This document shows, piece after piece, positions 7,781 through 15,954 of a stretch of 64,000 nucleotides of DNA (position 1 is the first letter of the stretch; every line of letters starts with the position of its first letter). Position numbers and translations under genes: made by a program. Source of the DNA: DATGLG01 sp035294245 (GTDB taxonomy: Bacteria > Pseudomonadota > Alphaproteobacteria > JACZXZ01); the NCBI GenBank assembly GCA_035294245.1, contig DATGLG010000003.1, forward strand, positions 1-64,000. The letters run 5' to 3'. The notes under the pieces were generated by a model. The model was given only the letters and a program-made list of their open reading frames with translations. It did not search any database and was not told where the DNA came from.

Positions 7781-8926
7781 TCAGCTGAAAGCGACCGTTC
7801 TTCCATAGCCGATCAAGTAAGGGTCTGCACGAACGGACGTCAAAGACTGCTGCATGACGTCGAACTGCCCACGGCGATTCACCCGCCCGATGCGCGTCCA
7901 AAGATCGGTATGGCTGCAGGTCGGGTTGATCGAGATTTTGCCTTGCGGCGCATCGAACTCGGTTCCCAAGACGACGGGGCGCAGCACGTCGGTCTCGAGG
8001 GAATTTGCCTGCTCAAGCGCCTTCGCGAAGATGTGCACCTGGAAATAGGCCGCCTCGACGCACATGTTGGTGGGCTCGTCCTCGCCGTAGCGCTTCTTGT
8101 AATGGGCGACGAAGGAGGAGTTGGAATCGCCGCCAACACCCTGGAAATACGGCGCCGCGGTGATGTGCCCCTCACCCACGTCGAAGCCCATGGCGCGGAT
8201 CTCGGCCTCCGTCGTCGTGAGGCTCGCGATCGGCATTGTCTTGGGATCGAATCCGGCGTCGGCGTAGCATTGATAGAGATGGATGGTTGCGTCCCCGACG
8301 ACCGTCGAGAAGATCACATTGGGCTGCAGCGCCTTGATGTCGCGGATGACGGGCGCGAAATCGCGATGCTTGGCGCGGAGCCGAAGATAGACCTCGCCGA
8401 CGACCTCGCCGCCGTTGTTGCGCACGAGCTCGCGCATGATGCGGTTGGATTCGCGCGGGTAGACGTAATCCGAGCCGACGAAATAGAAGCGGGTGCCGTA
8501 ATTGTCCATGAGGAAGCGGCAAAGGGCGATGCTGTTCTGGTTGGGTGCCGCCCCCGTGTAGATGACGTTCGGCGAGAATTCGAAGCCTTCGTAAAGAGTT
8601 GGATACCAGAGGAGGCCGTTGAGCCGCTCGACGACCGGCAGCACGGCCTTGCGGCTGCTCGAGGTGTAGCAGCCGAAAATCGTGGTGATGCGGTCTTCCA
8701 CCATGAGGCGCTTGGCGTAACGCCCGAAGGCGGCCGCCTCGGAGGACGGATCATAGGCGATCGGCACGAGCTCGCGGCCATTGATGCCGCCCGCCGCGTT
8801 GATCTCCTCGATCGCGAGCAGCGTCCCGCGCAGCTGCGTCTCCTCGATCACGGCCATGAAGCCCGTCTTCGAGAAAAGCACGCCGACGCGCCAAGGCTCC
8901 GATGTGCGGCCACGCGATTCCGGCAC
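7781..8926 (-). CDS. amiC: AmiC amide sensor and negative regulator
   Basis: 381-aa periplasmic-binding-protein fold without a signal peptide, hence a cytoplasmic sensor rather than a transport receptor. Features shared with Pseudomonas AmiC include GCYTSSSRKAVLPVVER, YPTLYEGFE, GSDYVYPRESN and the C-terminal ADPYLIGY. The start is GTG 8926 with GGGAGG 8 bp upstream. In the known system AmiC binds AmiR in the absence of amide, and acetamide-like ligands release AmiR for antitermination. It is the first gene of the operon; the promoter should lie in 8927-9158. Confidence 0.92.
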   Translation of the reverse strand: MPESRGRTSEPWRVGVLFSKTGFMAVIEETQLRGTLLAIEEINAAGGINGRELVPIAYDPSSEAAAFGRYAKRLMVEDRITTIFGCYTSSSRKAVLPVVERLNGLLWYPTLYEGFEFSPNVIYTGAAPNQNSIALCRFLMDNYGTRFYFVGSDYVYPRESNRIMRELVRNNGGEVVGEVYLRLRAKHRDFAPVIRDIKALQPNVIFSTVVGDATIHLYQCYADAGFDPKTMPIASLTTTEAEIRAMGFDVGEGHITAAPYFQGVGGDSNSSFVAHYKKRYGEDEPTNMCVEAAYFQVHIFAKALEQANSLETDVLRPVVLGTEFDAPQGKISINPTCSHTDLWTRIGRVNRRGQFDVMQQSLTSVRADPYLIGYGRTVAFS

Positions 8927-9058
8927 GACGCGGCCTCCCTATTCCCACGCCGCGAGACTCAGGGCGACGAACCCGCGCCCGAGCCTCCGGCCCATGCTTA
9001 TTCTGTCGCTCCCGGCCCACCGCAGCGGATACTAGCGCCACTCCTTGCCATTCAGCAA

Positions 9059-9127
9059 GTGACCTGTGGCGGCGACGGCGACCCATGTCAGCGCCGATTC
9101 AATTGGCGCGGGAGCCGTCTCGTTGCG
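9059..9127. repeat. 69-bp dispersed repeat, copy A (probable insertion-element scar)
   Basis: This stretch matches 57580-57648 in the same orientation with about 9 mismatches over 69 bp, sharing the block GCGCCGATTCAATTG. It lies in the 233-bp gap between amiC and the transporter operon. Repeated GTGACC/GCGACCC units at its left end resemble terminal repeats of IS21-like elements, but no transposase is present here, so it is read as an element end or scar. The gap otherwise shows no gene; it should contain the amiC promoter. Confidence 0.6.
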
Positions 9128-9159
9128 TCCATTGCCGCAATAGGACGCGCGGCCATCTG

Positions 9160-9978
9160 CTAGCCCGGCCGTGATTTCCCGAAGAGTTGCGACAGGGCGA
9201 GCAGGGTCGAGGTCACCAGGATCATGATCGTCGAGATCGCCGCGATGGTCGGGTCGATCTGGTCGCGCAGGGCGTTGAACATATTGCGCGTGAGCGTCGA
9301 ATTATCCCCGCCCGAGACGAACATTGCGACGATGACCTCATCGAACGAGGTCAGGAAGGCCAGCGCCGCGCCGGTGATCACCGCGAAGCGGATCTGCGGC
9401 AAGGTCACCGAGATGAAGGCGCGGAATCGCGAGGCGCCCAGGCTGCGCGCCACCATCTCCTGGCTGGCGTCGTAGCTCTTGAGCGCCGAGGCAACCACCA
9501 TGAGGACGAGCGGCAATGCCAGCATGCTATGCGCGAGCACGATGCCGAGGAGCGTGTTGATGAGCTTGAGCTTCACATAGGCGTAAAACACGCCGATCCC
9601 GATGAGGATGATGGGCACGATCAGGGGGGTGATCAGCATGACGAAGGCAAGGCGCGCGAGCCGCATGCGCGAGAGGGACAGCCCGTAGGCTGCCAGCGTG
9701 CCGAGCGGCGTCGCGACCAGGACCGTCGCGAAGGCGCATTTGAACGAGGTCGCAGTTGCCTGCATCCAGGCCACCGAGTTGAAATAGGCCTCGTACCAGC
9801 GCATCGACCAGTGACGAGGCGGGAACTCGAGATATTGAGAGTCGGAAAACGACATCGGGATCACGATGAGGGTGGGCACGACGAGAAACACCATGATCAG
9901 AATGGCGAGGGCGTAAAGCCAGAGCCGCGCGCCATGGGTGATCTGGGTTTCCGTGCAGGGGCGGGTGAGCCAGCTCAC
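9160..9978 (-). CDS. Spermidine/putrescine-type ABC transporter permease (PotC-like)
   Basis: 272-aa binding-protein-dependent permease with six predicted membrane helices. The EAA-loop region (MVARSLGASRFRAFISVTLPQIRFAVITGA) and FLTSFDEVIVAMFVSG are characteristic of PotC. The GTG start at 9978 overlaps the stop of the upstream permease gene (GTGA), which favours it over longer in-frame readings. It is the last gene of a four-gene transporter operon with ATPase and receptor. Substrate unknown; the class imports polyamines, opines and related cationic or amine compounds. Confidence 0.9.
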   Translation of the reverse strand: MSWLTRPCTETQITHGARLWLYALAILIMVFLVVPTLIVIPMSFSDSQYLEFPPRHWSMRWYEAYFNSVAWMQATATSFKCAFATVLVATPLGTLAAYGLSLSRMRLARLAFVMLITPLIVPIILIGIGVFYAYVKLKLINTLLGIVLAHSMLALPLVLMVVASALKSYDASQEMVARSLGASRFRAFISVTLPQIRFAVITGAALAFLTSFDEVIVAMFVSGGDNSTLTRNMFNALRDQIDPTIAAISTIMILVTSTLLALSQLFGKSRPG

Positions 9979-10874
9979 GAGCCGTGACCTCCGCCGAAAA
10001 TTCTCTCGAAGCGCACGATTCGCGAGGCGCCGTAGAGGATGAGCAGAGTCAGAACGAGCAGCACGACGCCAAGCGCGCTCGAAGCACCCCAGTTGAAGAA
10101 GAGCTCGATGTTGGTGGCGATGCTGTTGGACACCATGATCACCTTGCCGCCGCCGAGAACGGCCGGAGTCACGTAGAAGCCCAGGCAGAGAATGAAGACG
10201 ATGAGCGCGCCGGCCGAGAGCCCCGGAAGCGAGAGCGGGAAGAAGACCTGCCAGAAGGCGCGGGTTGCGCTTGCGCCCAGATTGGCCGCCGCGCGGAGAT
10301 AGTCGCGATCGATCGAGCGCATGGTGCCGTAGACGGGCAGCACCAGGAACGGCAGCATGATATGCACCATGCCGACGAGGGTGCCGTTGAAGTTGTAGAC
10401 GAGGGCGAGCGGCTTCTCCCAGAGGCCAAGGGCCATGCCCCATTTGTTGATCAGCCCGCCGCGTTGCAGGAGAACGAGCCAGGCATAGGTGCGTACGAGG
10501 AGCGAGGTCCAAAGCGGGAGGAGGACGGCGATCATGCAGAGATTGGCGGCGCGGCGCGGAAGCTGGGAGAGGAAATATGCGAGGGGGTAGCCGAGCATGA
10601 TGCAGATGGCCGTCGTCATCAGGCTGATCTCGAAGGTCGTCGCGAAAATGCGGGCATATGAAGGCTGCTCGATGAGGCGGCGGTAATTCTCGAGGCTGAG
10701 GCTGCCAGTGTCGGAGAAGAAGGAGAGCCAGAACAGCCAGGCGACAGGCACGGCCATGGTGACGCAGACCAGCAGCAGCGCCGGCGAGGCAAGCCCGAGC
10801 AGAGTGAAGCGCTCCCGCACGGCGTCGCGCCGCAGCCCTCTCTCGTTCGGTCGCTCGCGGCGCATTGCGGTCAA
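9975..10874 (-). CDS. Spermidine/putrescine-type ABC transporter permease (PotB-like)
   Basis: 299-aa inner-membrane permease with a hydrophilic N-terminus (residues 1-22) and six hydrophobic helices. The PotB hallmarks PLWTSLLVRTYAWLVLLQ and the EAA loop AAANLGASATRAFWQVFFPLSLPG are present. It starts 3 bp after the ATPase stop and overlaps the downstream permease by 4 bp. It forms the channel with the PotC-like subunit. Confidence 0.9.
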   Translation of the reverse strand: MTAMRRERPNERGLRRDAVRERFTLLGLASPALLLVCVTMAVPVAWLFWLSFFSDTGSLSLENYRRLIEQPSYARIFATTFEISLMTTAICIMLGYPLAYFLSQLPRRAANLCMIAVLLPLWTSLLVRTYAWLVLLQRGGLINKWGMALGLWEKPLALVYNFNGTLVGMVHIMLPFLVLPVYGTMRSIDRDYLRAAANLGASATRAFWQVFFPLSLPGLSAGALIVFILCLGFYVTPAVLGGGKVIMVSNSIATNIELFFNWGASSALGVVLLVLTLLILYGASRIVRFERIFGGGHGS

Positions 10875-10877
10875 GGC

Positions 10878-11948
10878 CTAGCGCCCTTCCTCTGAAAGCA
10901 GGAGGGTGTCCTCCCGACTCAGTCCGACGGTGACCTCGCTGCCCGCCGCGGGAACCTCCGCTCTGGACGTGCTGCGGATGGCGACCCTCGTCCCTTCGGC
11001 GAGCACGACGTGCAGCAGGATGCTGTCCCCTTGATAGACAATATCGACGATCCGCCCGGCCAGGCGATTCATGTCCGGTCCGCCCGCCCCATCCAGGAGC
11101 CGCAGGCGCTCGGGGCGCAACAAGAGAAGCGGCTTTCCGTCGGCCCGCGGCGGCGCGGGGGTTCTGAGGGGCATCCCGGCGAAGAAAGCCCGGCCGCCCG
11201 ACACCTCCACGGTCACGAAGGTCGATTCTCCGATGAACGATGCGACGAATTTATTGGTCGGCCGCTCATAGATCTCGCGGGGTGTGTCGAGCTGCATGAC
11301 TCGGCCATGATTGATCACGGCGATGCGGTCGGACATGGTGAGCGCCTCGCGCTGATCATGGGTCACATAGACCGTCGTCATGCCAAGCTTCATGTGCAGC
11401 TCGCGGAGCTCGATCTGCATATATTCGCGCAGCTGCTTGTCGAGGGCCGAGAGCGGCTCGTCCATGAGGAGGATGTGCGGCTCGAAGACGATGGCCCGCG
11501 CCAGCGCAACACGCTGGCGTTGGCCGCCGGAAAGCTGGTCGATGCGGCGCGAGCCATAGCCGCCGAGCCGGACGAGCTCCAATGCTCGCTCCACCCGGCG
11601 CCGCGCTTCGGCCTTGCCGATCGAGCGCAGCCTCAACGGGAAGGCGACGTTGGCGGCGACGCTCATATGGGGAAAGAGCGCGTAGTTCTGGAACACCATG
11701 CCCACGCCGCGCTTGTTGGGCGGAATGCGGGTGACGTCTTTCTTGCCGAAGCTGATGCTGCCGCAATCGGGGCGGACAAAGCCGGCCAGGACCATGAGCA
11801 GGGTGCTCTTGCCGGAGCCGGAAGGCCCCAAGAGGGTCAAGAACTCGCCGCTCCTGATGTCGAGGTCGATCCGGTCAAGCGCAAGAAGGCGGTCATAGGC
11901 CTTGGTGACCTGGCGGATCGTGATGGGGAGGGATTCGCCATGCGTCAT
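10878..11948 (-). CDS. Spermidine/putrescine-type ABC transporter ATPase (PotA-like)
   Basis: 356-aa ATPase. Walker A GPSGSGKST is at residues 41-49; the signature LSGGQRQRVALARA and Walker B ILLMDEPLSALD follow, and a C-terminal TOBE domain (about residues 265-350) is typical of this importer class. ATG 11948, preceded by GGAGAG, is preferred to an upstream in-frame start at 12017 that would intrude towards the receptor gene. It lies between receptor and permease genes and energises import. Confidence 0.9.
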   Translation of the reverse strand: MTHGESLPITIRQVTKAYDRLLALDRIDLDIRSGEFLTLLGPSGSGKSTLLMVLAGFVRPDCGSISFGKKDVTRIPPNKRGVGMVFQNYALFPHMSVAANVAFPLRLRSIGKAEARRRVERALELVRLGGYGSRRIDQLSGGQRQRVALARAIVFEPHILLMDEPLSALDKQLREYMQIELRELHMKLGMTTVYVTHDQREALTMSDRIAVINHGRVMQLDTPREIYERPTNKFVASFIGESTFVTVEVSGGRAFFAGMPLRTPAPPRADGKPLLLLRPERLRLLDGAGGPDMNRLAGRIVDIVYQGDSILLHVVLAEGTRVAIRSTSRAEVPAAGSEVTVGLSREDTLLLSEEGR

Positions 11949-12042
11949 GGCAAGAAGCTCTCCGGCCCGAGCCCGGGAGCGACAAGGGCGATGCATGCGG
12001 CATCGCCCTTGCGACACGGTAATGACAGTGTTGGCGACCGCC

Positions 12043-13101
12043 TCATTCGGTGAGCATGTTCTGGTAGGCCTCGGCGGCTTCCTTCTCGTGCTTTATATAC
12101 CAGTCGAGATCGATGCGAAGCTGCTTCGCCTCATTCGCAGGATAGGAAGGCAGGGTCCTCGCGTAAGCGGGATCGATCATCCCTCCGTCATAGGCCTTTT
12201 TGTTCGACGGGCCATAGGTGATGTATTTCGTGAGCGCCGCCTGGTATTGCGGCTTGCTGATCTCGGCCAGGAACTTCATGGCAAGCGCTGCGTGGGGCGC
12301 GCCTTTCGGAACGGCATAGCAGTCATAATCCAGCAGCGCCTGGTTGAAGGTATAGGCGACCTTGGCGCCATCCTTCGCCGCCACGTCGAAGCGGCCGTTC
12401 CAGCCGGTGATCATGTCGACTTCGCCGTCCTTCATCAGCTGAGCCTGCTCCGCACCCGACGACCACCAGACAGCGATATAGGGCTTGAGCTCCTTGATCT
12501 TCTTGATCGCGCGCGCGATGCCACCGGGAGAGGACAGCACCTCGTAGACCTTATCGGGCGGCACGCCGTCCGCCATCAGCGCCGGCTCGAGGGCGCCGGC
12601 TACCGACTTCCGATAGGCGCGCTTGCCCGGGAATTTCTTCACGTCCCAGAAATCCGCCCAGCTTTGCGGACCCTTGTTGCCATAGGTCTTGGTGTTCCAG
12701 GCCATCACCGTGGAGAAGACATCGCCGCCGACGCAATAGGGCTGCGCTAGTCCGGGATAGAAATCCGAGACGTTGATGACCTTGTAATCCAGCTTATCGA
12801 GAATCCCTTCGGCGCCCGCGCGGGCAGCGCTGCCCGAACCGCTCGCCACGACATCCCAAGTGACGGCACCCGCCTTCACCTTGAGCCGCAGGTCGGCGAT
12901 CCCCGTATAGGTCTCCTCCTTGACGGTAATCCCCAGCGCCTTCGCCGCCGGTTGGAACAAAGCCTTGCTTTGCGCATCCTGATAGGCGCCGCCGAACGAC
13001 ACAACCGTGAGCTCGTTATCGGCGGCATTCGCCGCCATCAGCGGCGCTCCGCTCCACAGGATGGCCGCGGCCAGAGCCGAGCCGAGAAAATATTTCGCCA
13101 T
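12043..13101 (-). CDS. Spermidine/putrescine-type periplasmic binding protein (PotD-like)
   Basis: 352-aa solute receptor with a Sec-type signal peptide (MAKYFLGSALAAAILW..., cleavage near ANAAD). The mature protein begins ELTVVSFGGAYQDAQ, the typical opening of PotD/PotF/opine receptors. Start ATG 13101 has GGGAGAGG upstream. First gene of the transporter operon; the 134-bp gap before it carries paired CCATTAT repeats that may be the operator of the MocR regulator at 15955. Ligand cannot be read from sequence. Confidence 0.9.
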   Translation of the reverse strand: MAKYFLGSALAAAILWSGAPLMAANAADNELTVVSFGGAYQDAQSKALFQPAAKALGITVKEETYTGIADLRLKVKAGAVTWDVVASGSGSAARAGAEGILDKLDYKVINVSDFYPGLAQPYCVGGDVFSTVMAWNTKTYGNKGPQSWADFWDVKKFPGKRAYRKSVAGALEPALMADGVPPDKVYEVLSSPGGIARAIKKIKELKPYIAVWWSSGAEQAQLMKDGEVDMITGWNGRFDVAAKDGAKVAYTFNQALLDYDCYAVPKGAPHAALAMKFLAEISKPQYQAALTKYITYGPSNKKAYDGGMIDPAYARTLPSYPANEAKQLRIDLDWYIKHEKEAAEAYQNMLTE

Positions 13102-13191
13102 GATGCCTCTCCCGGATCTTGTTACCGCGGACCTGCCCCGGGCCGGCCGCAACACGGAATTAACGGCGGGAATTTGGTCGGGAGAAAAGAG

Positions 13192-13220
13192 CCATTATAA
13201 AAAGATGGGCGGACCATTAT
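13192..13220. promoter_or_regulatory. Candidate MocR operator upstream of the receptor gene
   Basis: CCATTAT occurs twice in direct orientation, at 13192-13198 and 13214-13220, a spacing of 22 bp or two helical turns. The same spacing with CCACTCT and CCATTAT is seen in the mocR/dehydratase divergent region (15901 and 15923). MocR/GabR regulators bind direct repeats on one face of DNA, so a shared operator is inferred. Confidence 0.5.
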
Positions 13221-13235
13221 TCCCTAGCCTCGCCC

Positions 13236-14735
13236 TCAAATGCGCGCGACGACGCTTTTGATCTTGCAGTAGCTGCGAAGGGCCTCGAATCCCTTCTCGC
13301 GGCCGAAACCCGATTTCTTGTTCCCGCCGAACGGCACCTCGATCCCGCCGGCAAAATACTCGTTGACATAGACCTGGCCCGCATCGATCTCGCGCGCGAG
13401 GCGAAGGGCCTTGCCGATGTCTCGGGTATAGACGCCTGCCACGAGGCCATAGGGCGTGCCATTGGCGATCTCGACCGCCTGATCGAGGGAGTCGATGATC
13501 TGGACGGCGAGAACCGGCCCGAAGATCTCCTCCTGGGCGATGGTATCGTCGGCAGGCACCGCATCGAGAATGGTCGGCTGGAAGAACCAGCCCTTCGACG
13601 TCACCGGATCGGCGCAGCTATTCCCGCCGGCAACGACGCGAATGCCGCGCTGCCTGGCACCCGCGACATAGCCCGCGATTTTCTGCAACTGCGCGCGCGA
13701 ATTGACGGGCCCGACGGGCGCATCGCGCAAGCCATGGCCGATGGCGAGCCCTTGCACGCGCGCGACGAGGCGCTCGAGGAACTCGTCATGGATCGCACGC
13801 TCGATGACCAGGCGCGATCCGGCGGAGCAGATCTGGCCGGCATTCTCGTAGATGGCGCCGACCACCCCATCGATGGCCGGCGCCATCTCGCAATCCGCGA
13901 GAACGACCACGGGCGACTTGCCGCCCAACTCCAGGAGGACGCGCGTGACGTTGCGCGCAGCGGTCGCCATCACGCGGCTACCCGTTGCAACGGAGCCGGT
14001 GAAGGTGACGTGATCCACGCCGGGATGGGCAACCAGGGGCTCGCCCACCGCCGCACCGGTTCCGGTCACGACGTTATAGGCGCCGGCAGGGAGGCCCGAG
14101 CGGTTCAGGATCTCGCCGAGCATGAGCGCTGTAATGGGCGTTTGCTCCGCAGGCTTGACGACGACGGTGCAACCGGCGGCCAGAGCCGGCGCCACGCCAC
14201 GCGCCGTCGTCGCGATCGGGTAGTTCCAGGGCAGTATCTGTGCCGCCACGCCGACCGGCTCGTTGACCGTATAGGCGACATAGTCTCGTCCGAGAGGCAG
14301 GCTCTTGCCCTGTAGCTTGTCGGCGGCACCCGCATAGTACTCGAAGGCGCGGGCGGCCGATCCCACATCGCCTCGCGCCTCGCTGAGGCGCTTGCCCGAA
14401 TCAAGGCATTCGGCGACGGCGAGCCGGTCGGCTTCGGCACGAACGAGCTCGGCCGCGCGATGGAGCACGCGTCCGCGCTCGGCCGGCGTCATCCTTGACC
14501 ACGGCCCTTCAAGGGCGGTGCGTGCGGCGGCTACGGCGGCATTCACATCCGCTGCCGTGCCCGCTGCGAATTCGATGAAGGCCTCGCCTCGTCCGGGATC
14601 GAAGCTCTCCATCCGGCCTCCGGCGATCGCGGCGACGAAGGCGCCGCCGATGAAGTGCTTGTCGGGCAGGCCCCGGAGCCTCCCCGTCGTCGCGGCCTCC
14701 TCGACCAGCGCCTCGAGGTTGGCTCCCATCGTCAT
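13236..14735 (-). CDS. NAD(P)-dependent aldehyde dehydrogenase
   Basis: 499-aa aldehyde dehydrogenase of the betaine/aminoaldehyde-like group. Visible landmarks are PWNYP with Asn171, FTGSVATG (246-252), general base Glu269 in LELGGKS and catalytic Cys303 in NAGQICSAG. The start ATG 14735 overlaps the TGA of the dehydratase gene (ATGA), so the two are co-translated. In this cluster it probably oxidises an aldehyde produced by the flavin oxidases or from the dehydratase product. Exact substrate unknown. Confidence 0.9.
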   Translation of the reverse strand: MTMGANLEALVEEAATTGRLRGLPDKHFIGGAFVAAIAGGRMESFDPGRGEAFIEFAAGTAADVNAAVAAARTALEGPWSRMTPAERGRVLHRAAELVRAEADRLAVAECLDSGKRLSEARGDVGSAARAFEYYAGAADKLQGKSLPLGRDYVAYTVNEPVGVAAQILPWNYPIATTARGVAPALAAGCTVVVKPAEQTPITALMLGEILNRSGLPAGAYNVVTGTGAAVGEPLVAHPGVDHVTFTGSVATGSRVMATAARNVTRVLLELGGKSPVVVLADCEMAPAIDGVVGAIYENAGQICSAGSRLVIERAIHDEFLERLVARVQGLAIGHGLRDAPVGPVNSRAQLQKIAGYVAGARQRGIRVVAGGNSCADPVTSKGWFFQPTILDAVPADDTIAQEEIFGPVLAVQIIDSLDQAVEIANGTPYGLVAGVYTRDIGKALRLAREIDAGQVYVNEYFAGGIEVPFGGNKKSGFGREKGFEALRSYCKIKSVVARI

Positions 14736-15835
14736 CTCCGGATGCTTATCTGGTAGGTTGCCTTCTCCAGCCAGCTCGGCGAAATCTCGACGCCCCAGCC
14801 GGGCTCGCTCGGGATGACGACATGGCCCTCCTTGACCGTATAGGGCGAGGCGCGGAAGAGGCCCTCCTGCCACGGGTAATAGTCCGGCCCCTCGATGGAG
14901 AGCTCGAGGTAACGCCCTGCATTGGCGATCGCGCCCAAGAGATGCATGGTGAAGAGCGTGACCATGGAAAGATTCGCGCTATGGGGCGTGCAGGGGAGCC
15001 CCGCCTCCGCCCCCATCCGCGCAACGCGCAGCGTGCGAGCAATGCCGCCGAGATAGCACACGTCCGGCTGGATGACGTCGACAGCGCGCATCTCGATCAT
15101 GCGCCGCCACGTCGCGAGGGAGCAGTCCTGCTCACCGCCGGCGACGGGAATGTCGAGGGCGTCGGCGACCTCCTTGGTCTGCTCCAGCTCCCAGTAAAGG
15201 CAGGGCTCCTCGTAGTGCCTGACCCCGTGATCCTCGAGCATCCGGCCGACCTCGATCGCCCGCCGCGGCGAGAAGGCGCTATTGGCATCGGCGAGCAAGT
15301 CAACCTCGTCGCCCAGGGCCTTGCGGATTGAGGGGATGATCTCTTCCGTGCGTCCCGGCCACTCGTCTACGTCATGGCCGTATTCGGCGCCCACGCGAAA
15401 TTTGAAAGCGTCGAAGCCATATTCGTCGCGCAGCAGGAGGAAGCGCCTCGCTTCGTCTTGTGGCGTGACGTCGCGCTTCATCGATGAGGCGTAGGCGCGG
15501 AGCCGCCGCGGCTTGCCGCCGAAGAGCTCGCAGACGCTCTTGCCCTCGAGCTTGCCGCGCAGATCCCAGAGCGCCGTGTCGAGCCCCGCCATGGCGCGCC
15601 GCAGGTAGGAGCCGGGGAACTTGTGCTCGCGCTCGGGGATGATCTCCATGAGATAGCCGATGTCGAGGGCGTCCTGGCCGAGCGCCCAGGGCGCCACCTG
15701 CCGATGCATGATGAGGGAGGTGATGTCGGCGTTATAGGTCGACACCTGGCCCCAGCCCTGCGAGCCGTCATCCGCGGTCACGCGCACGAAGCCGACGAAT
15801 TGGTTGCAGAAGGTCTCGATGCTCTCGATTTTCAT
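14732..15835 (-). CDS. Enolase-superfamily (mandelate racemase/muconate lactonising type) dehydratase or racemase
   Basis: 367-aa enzyme of the MR/MLE group. The KxK-type motif FKFR carries Lys145; probable Mg ligands are Asp183 (ADAN), Glu209 or Glu210 (YEEP) and Glu235 (GGEQ), and His285 (TPHSAN) may act as the second base. This pattern suits acid-sugar dehydratases, but the substrate is not predictable. ATG 15835 begins the conserved MKIESIE segment; a GTG at 15904 in the same frame would add 23 residues and lies inside the operator region, so it is less likely. Confidence 0.85.
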   Translation of the reverse strand: MKIESIETFCNQFVGFVRVTADDGSQGWGQVSTYNADITSLIMHRQVAPWALGQDALDIGYLMEIIPEREHKFPGSYLRRAMAGLDTALWDLRGKLEGKSVCELFGGKPRRLRAYASSMKRDVTPQDEARRFLLLRDEYGFDAFKFRVGAEYGHDVDEWPGRTEEIIPSIRKALGDEVDLLADANSAFSPRRAIEVGRMLEDHGVRHYEEPCLYWELEQTKEVADALDIPVAGGEQDCSLATWRRMIEMRAVDVIQPDVCYLGGIARTLRVARMGAEAGLPCTPHSANLSMVTLFTMHLLGAIANAGRYLELSIEGPDYYPWQEGLFRASPYTVKEGHVVIPSEPGWGVEISPSWLEKATYQISIRR

Positions 15836-15900
15836 GCGCGCCACGGGAACGGGAATGACCGGGGCCGGATCTTCCGTTCCAGGTGGCGGCGCTTTAAGGT

Positions 15901-15929
15901 CCACTCTAAAGATTTTCTGATACCATTAT
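15901..15929. promoter_or_regulatory. Candidate MocR operator in the divergent region
   Basis: CCACTCT (15901-15907) and CCATTAT (15923-15929) are direct repeats exactly 22 bp apart, flanked by AAAGATTTT between them. The pair matches the 22-bp CCATTAT pair at 13192-13220. It sits between the dehydratase start and the mocR start codon, where an autoregulating MocR protein would act. Confidence 0.5.
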
Positions 15930-15954
15930 GCTTCAGTGCGGGCGGGGGGTGCTG

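Noticed and set aside
7046..9163. 705-codon plus-strand open frame
   Set aside because: Antisense of amiR and amiC and reads through the leader terminator; no ribosome binding site.
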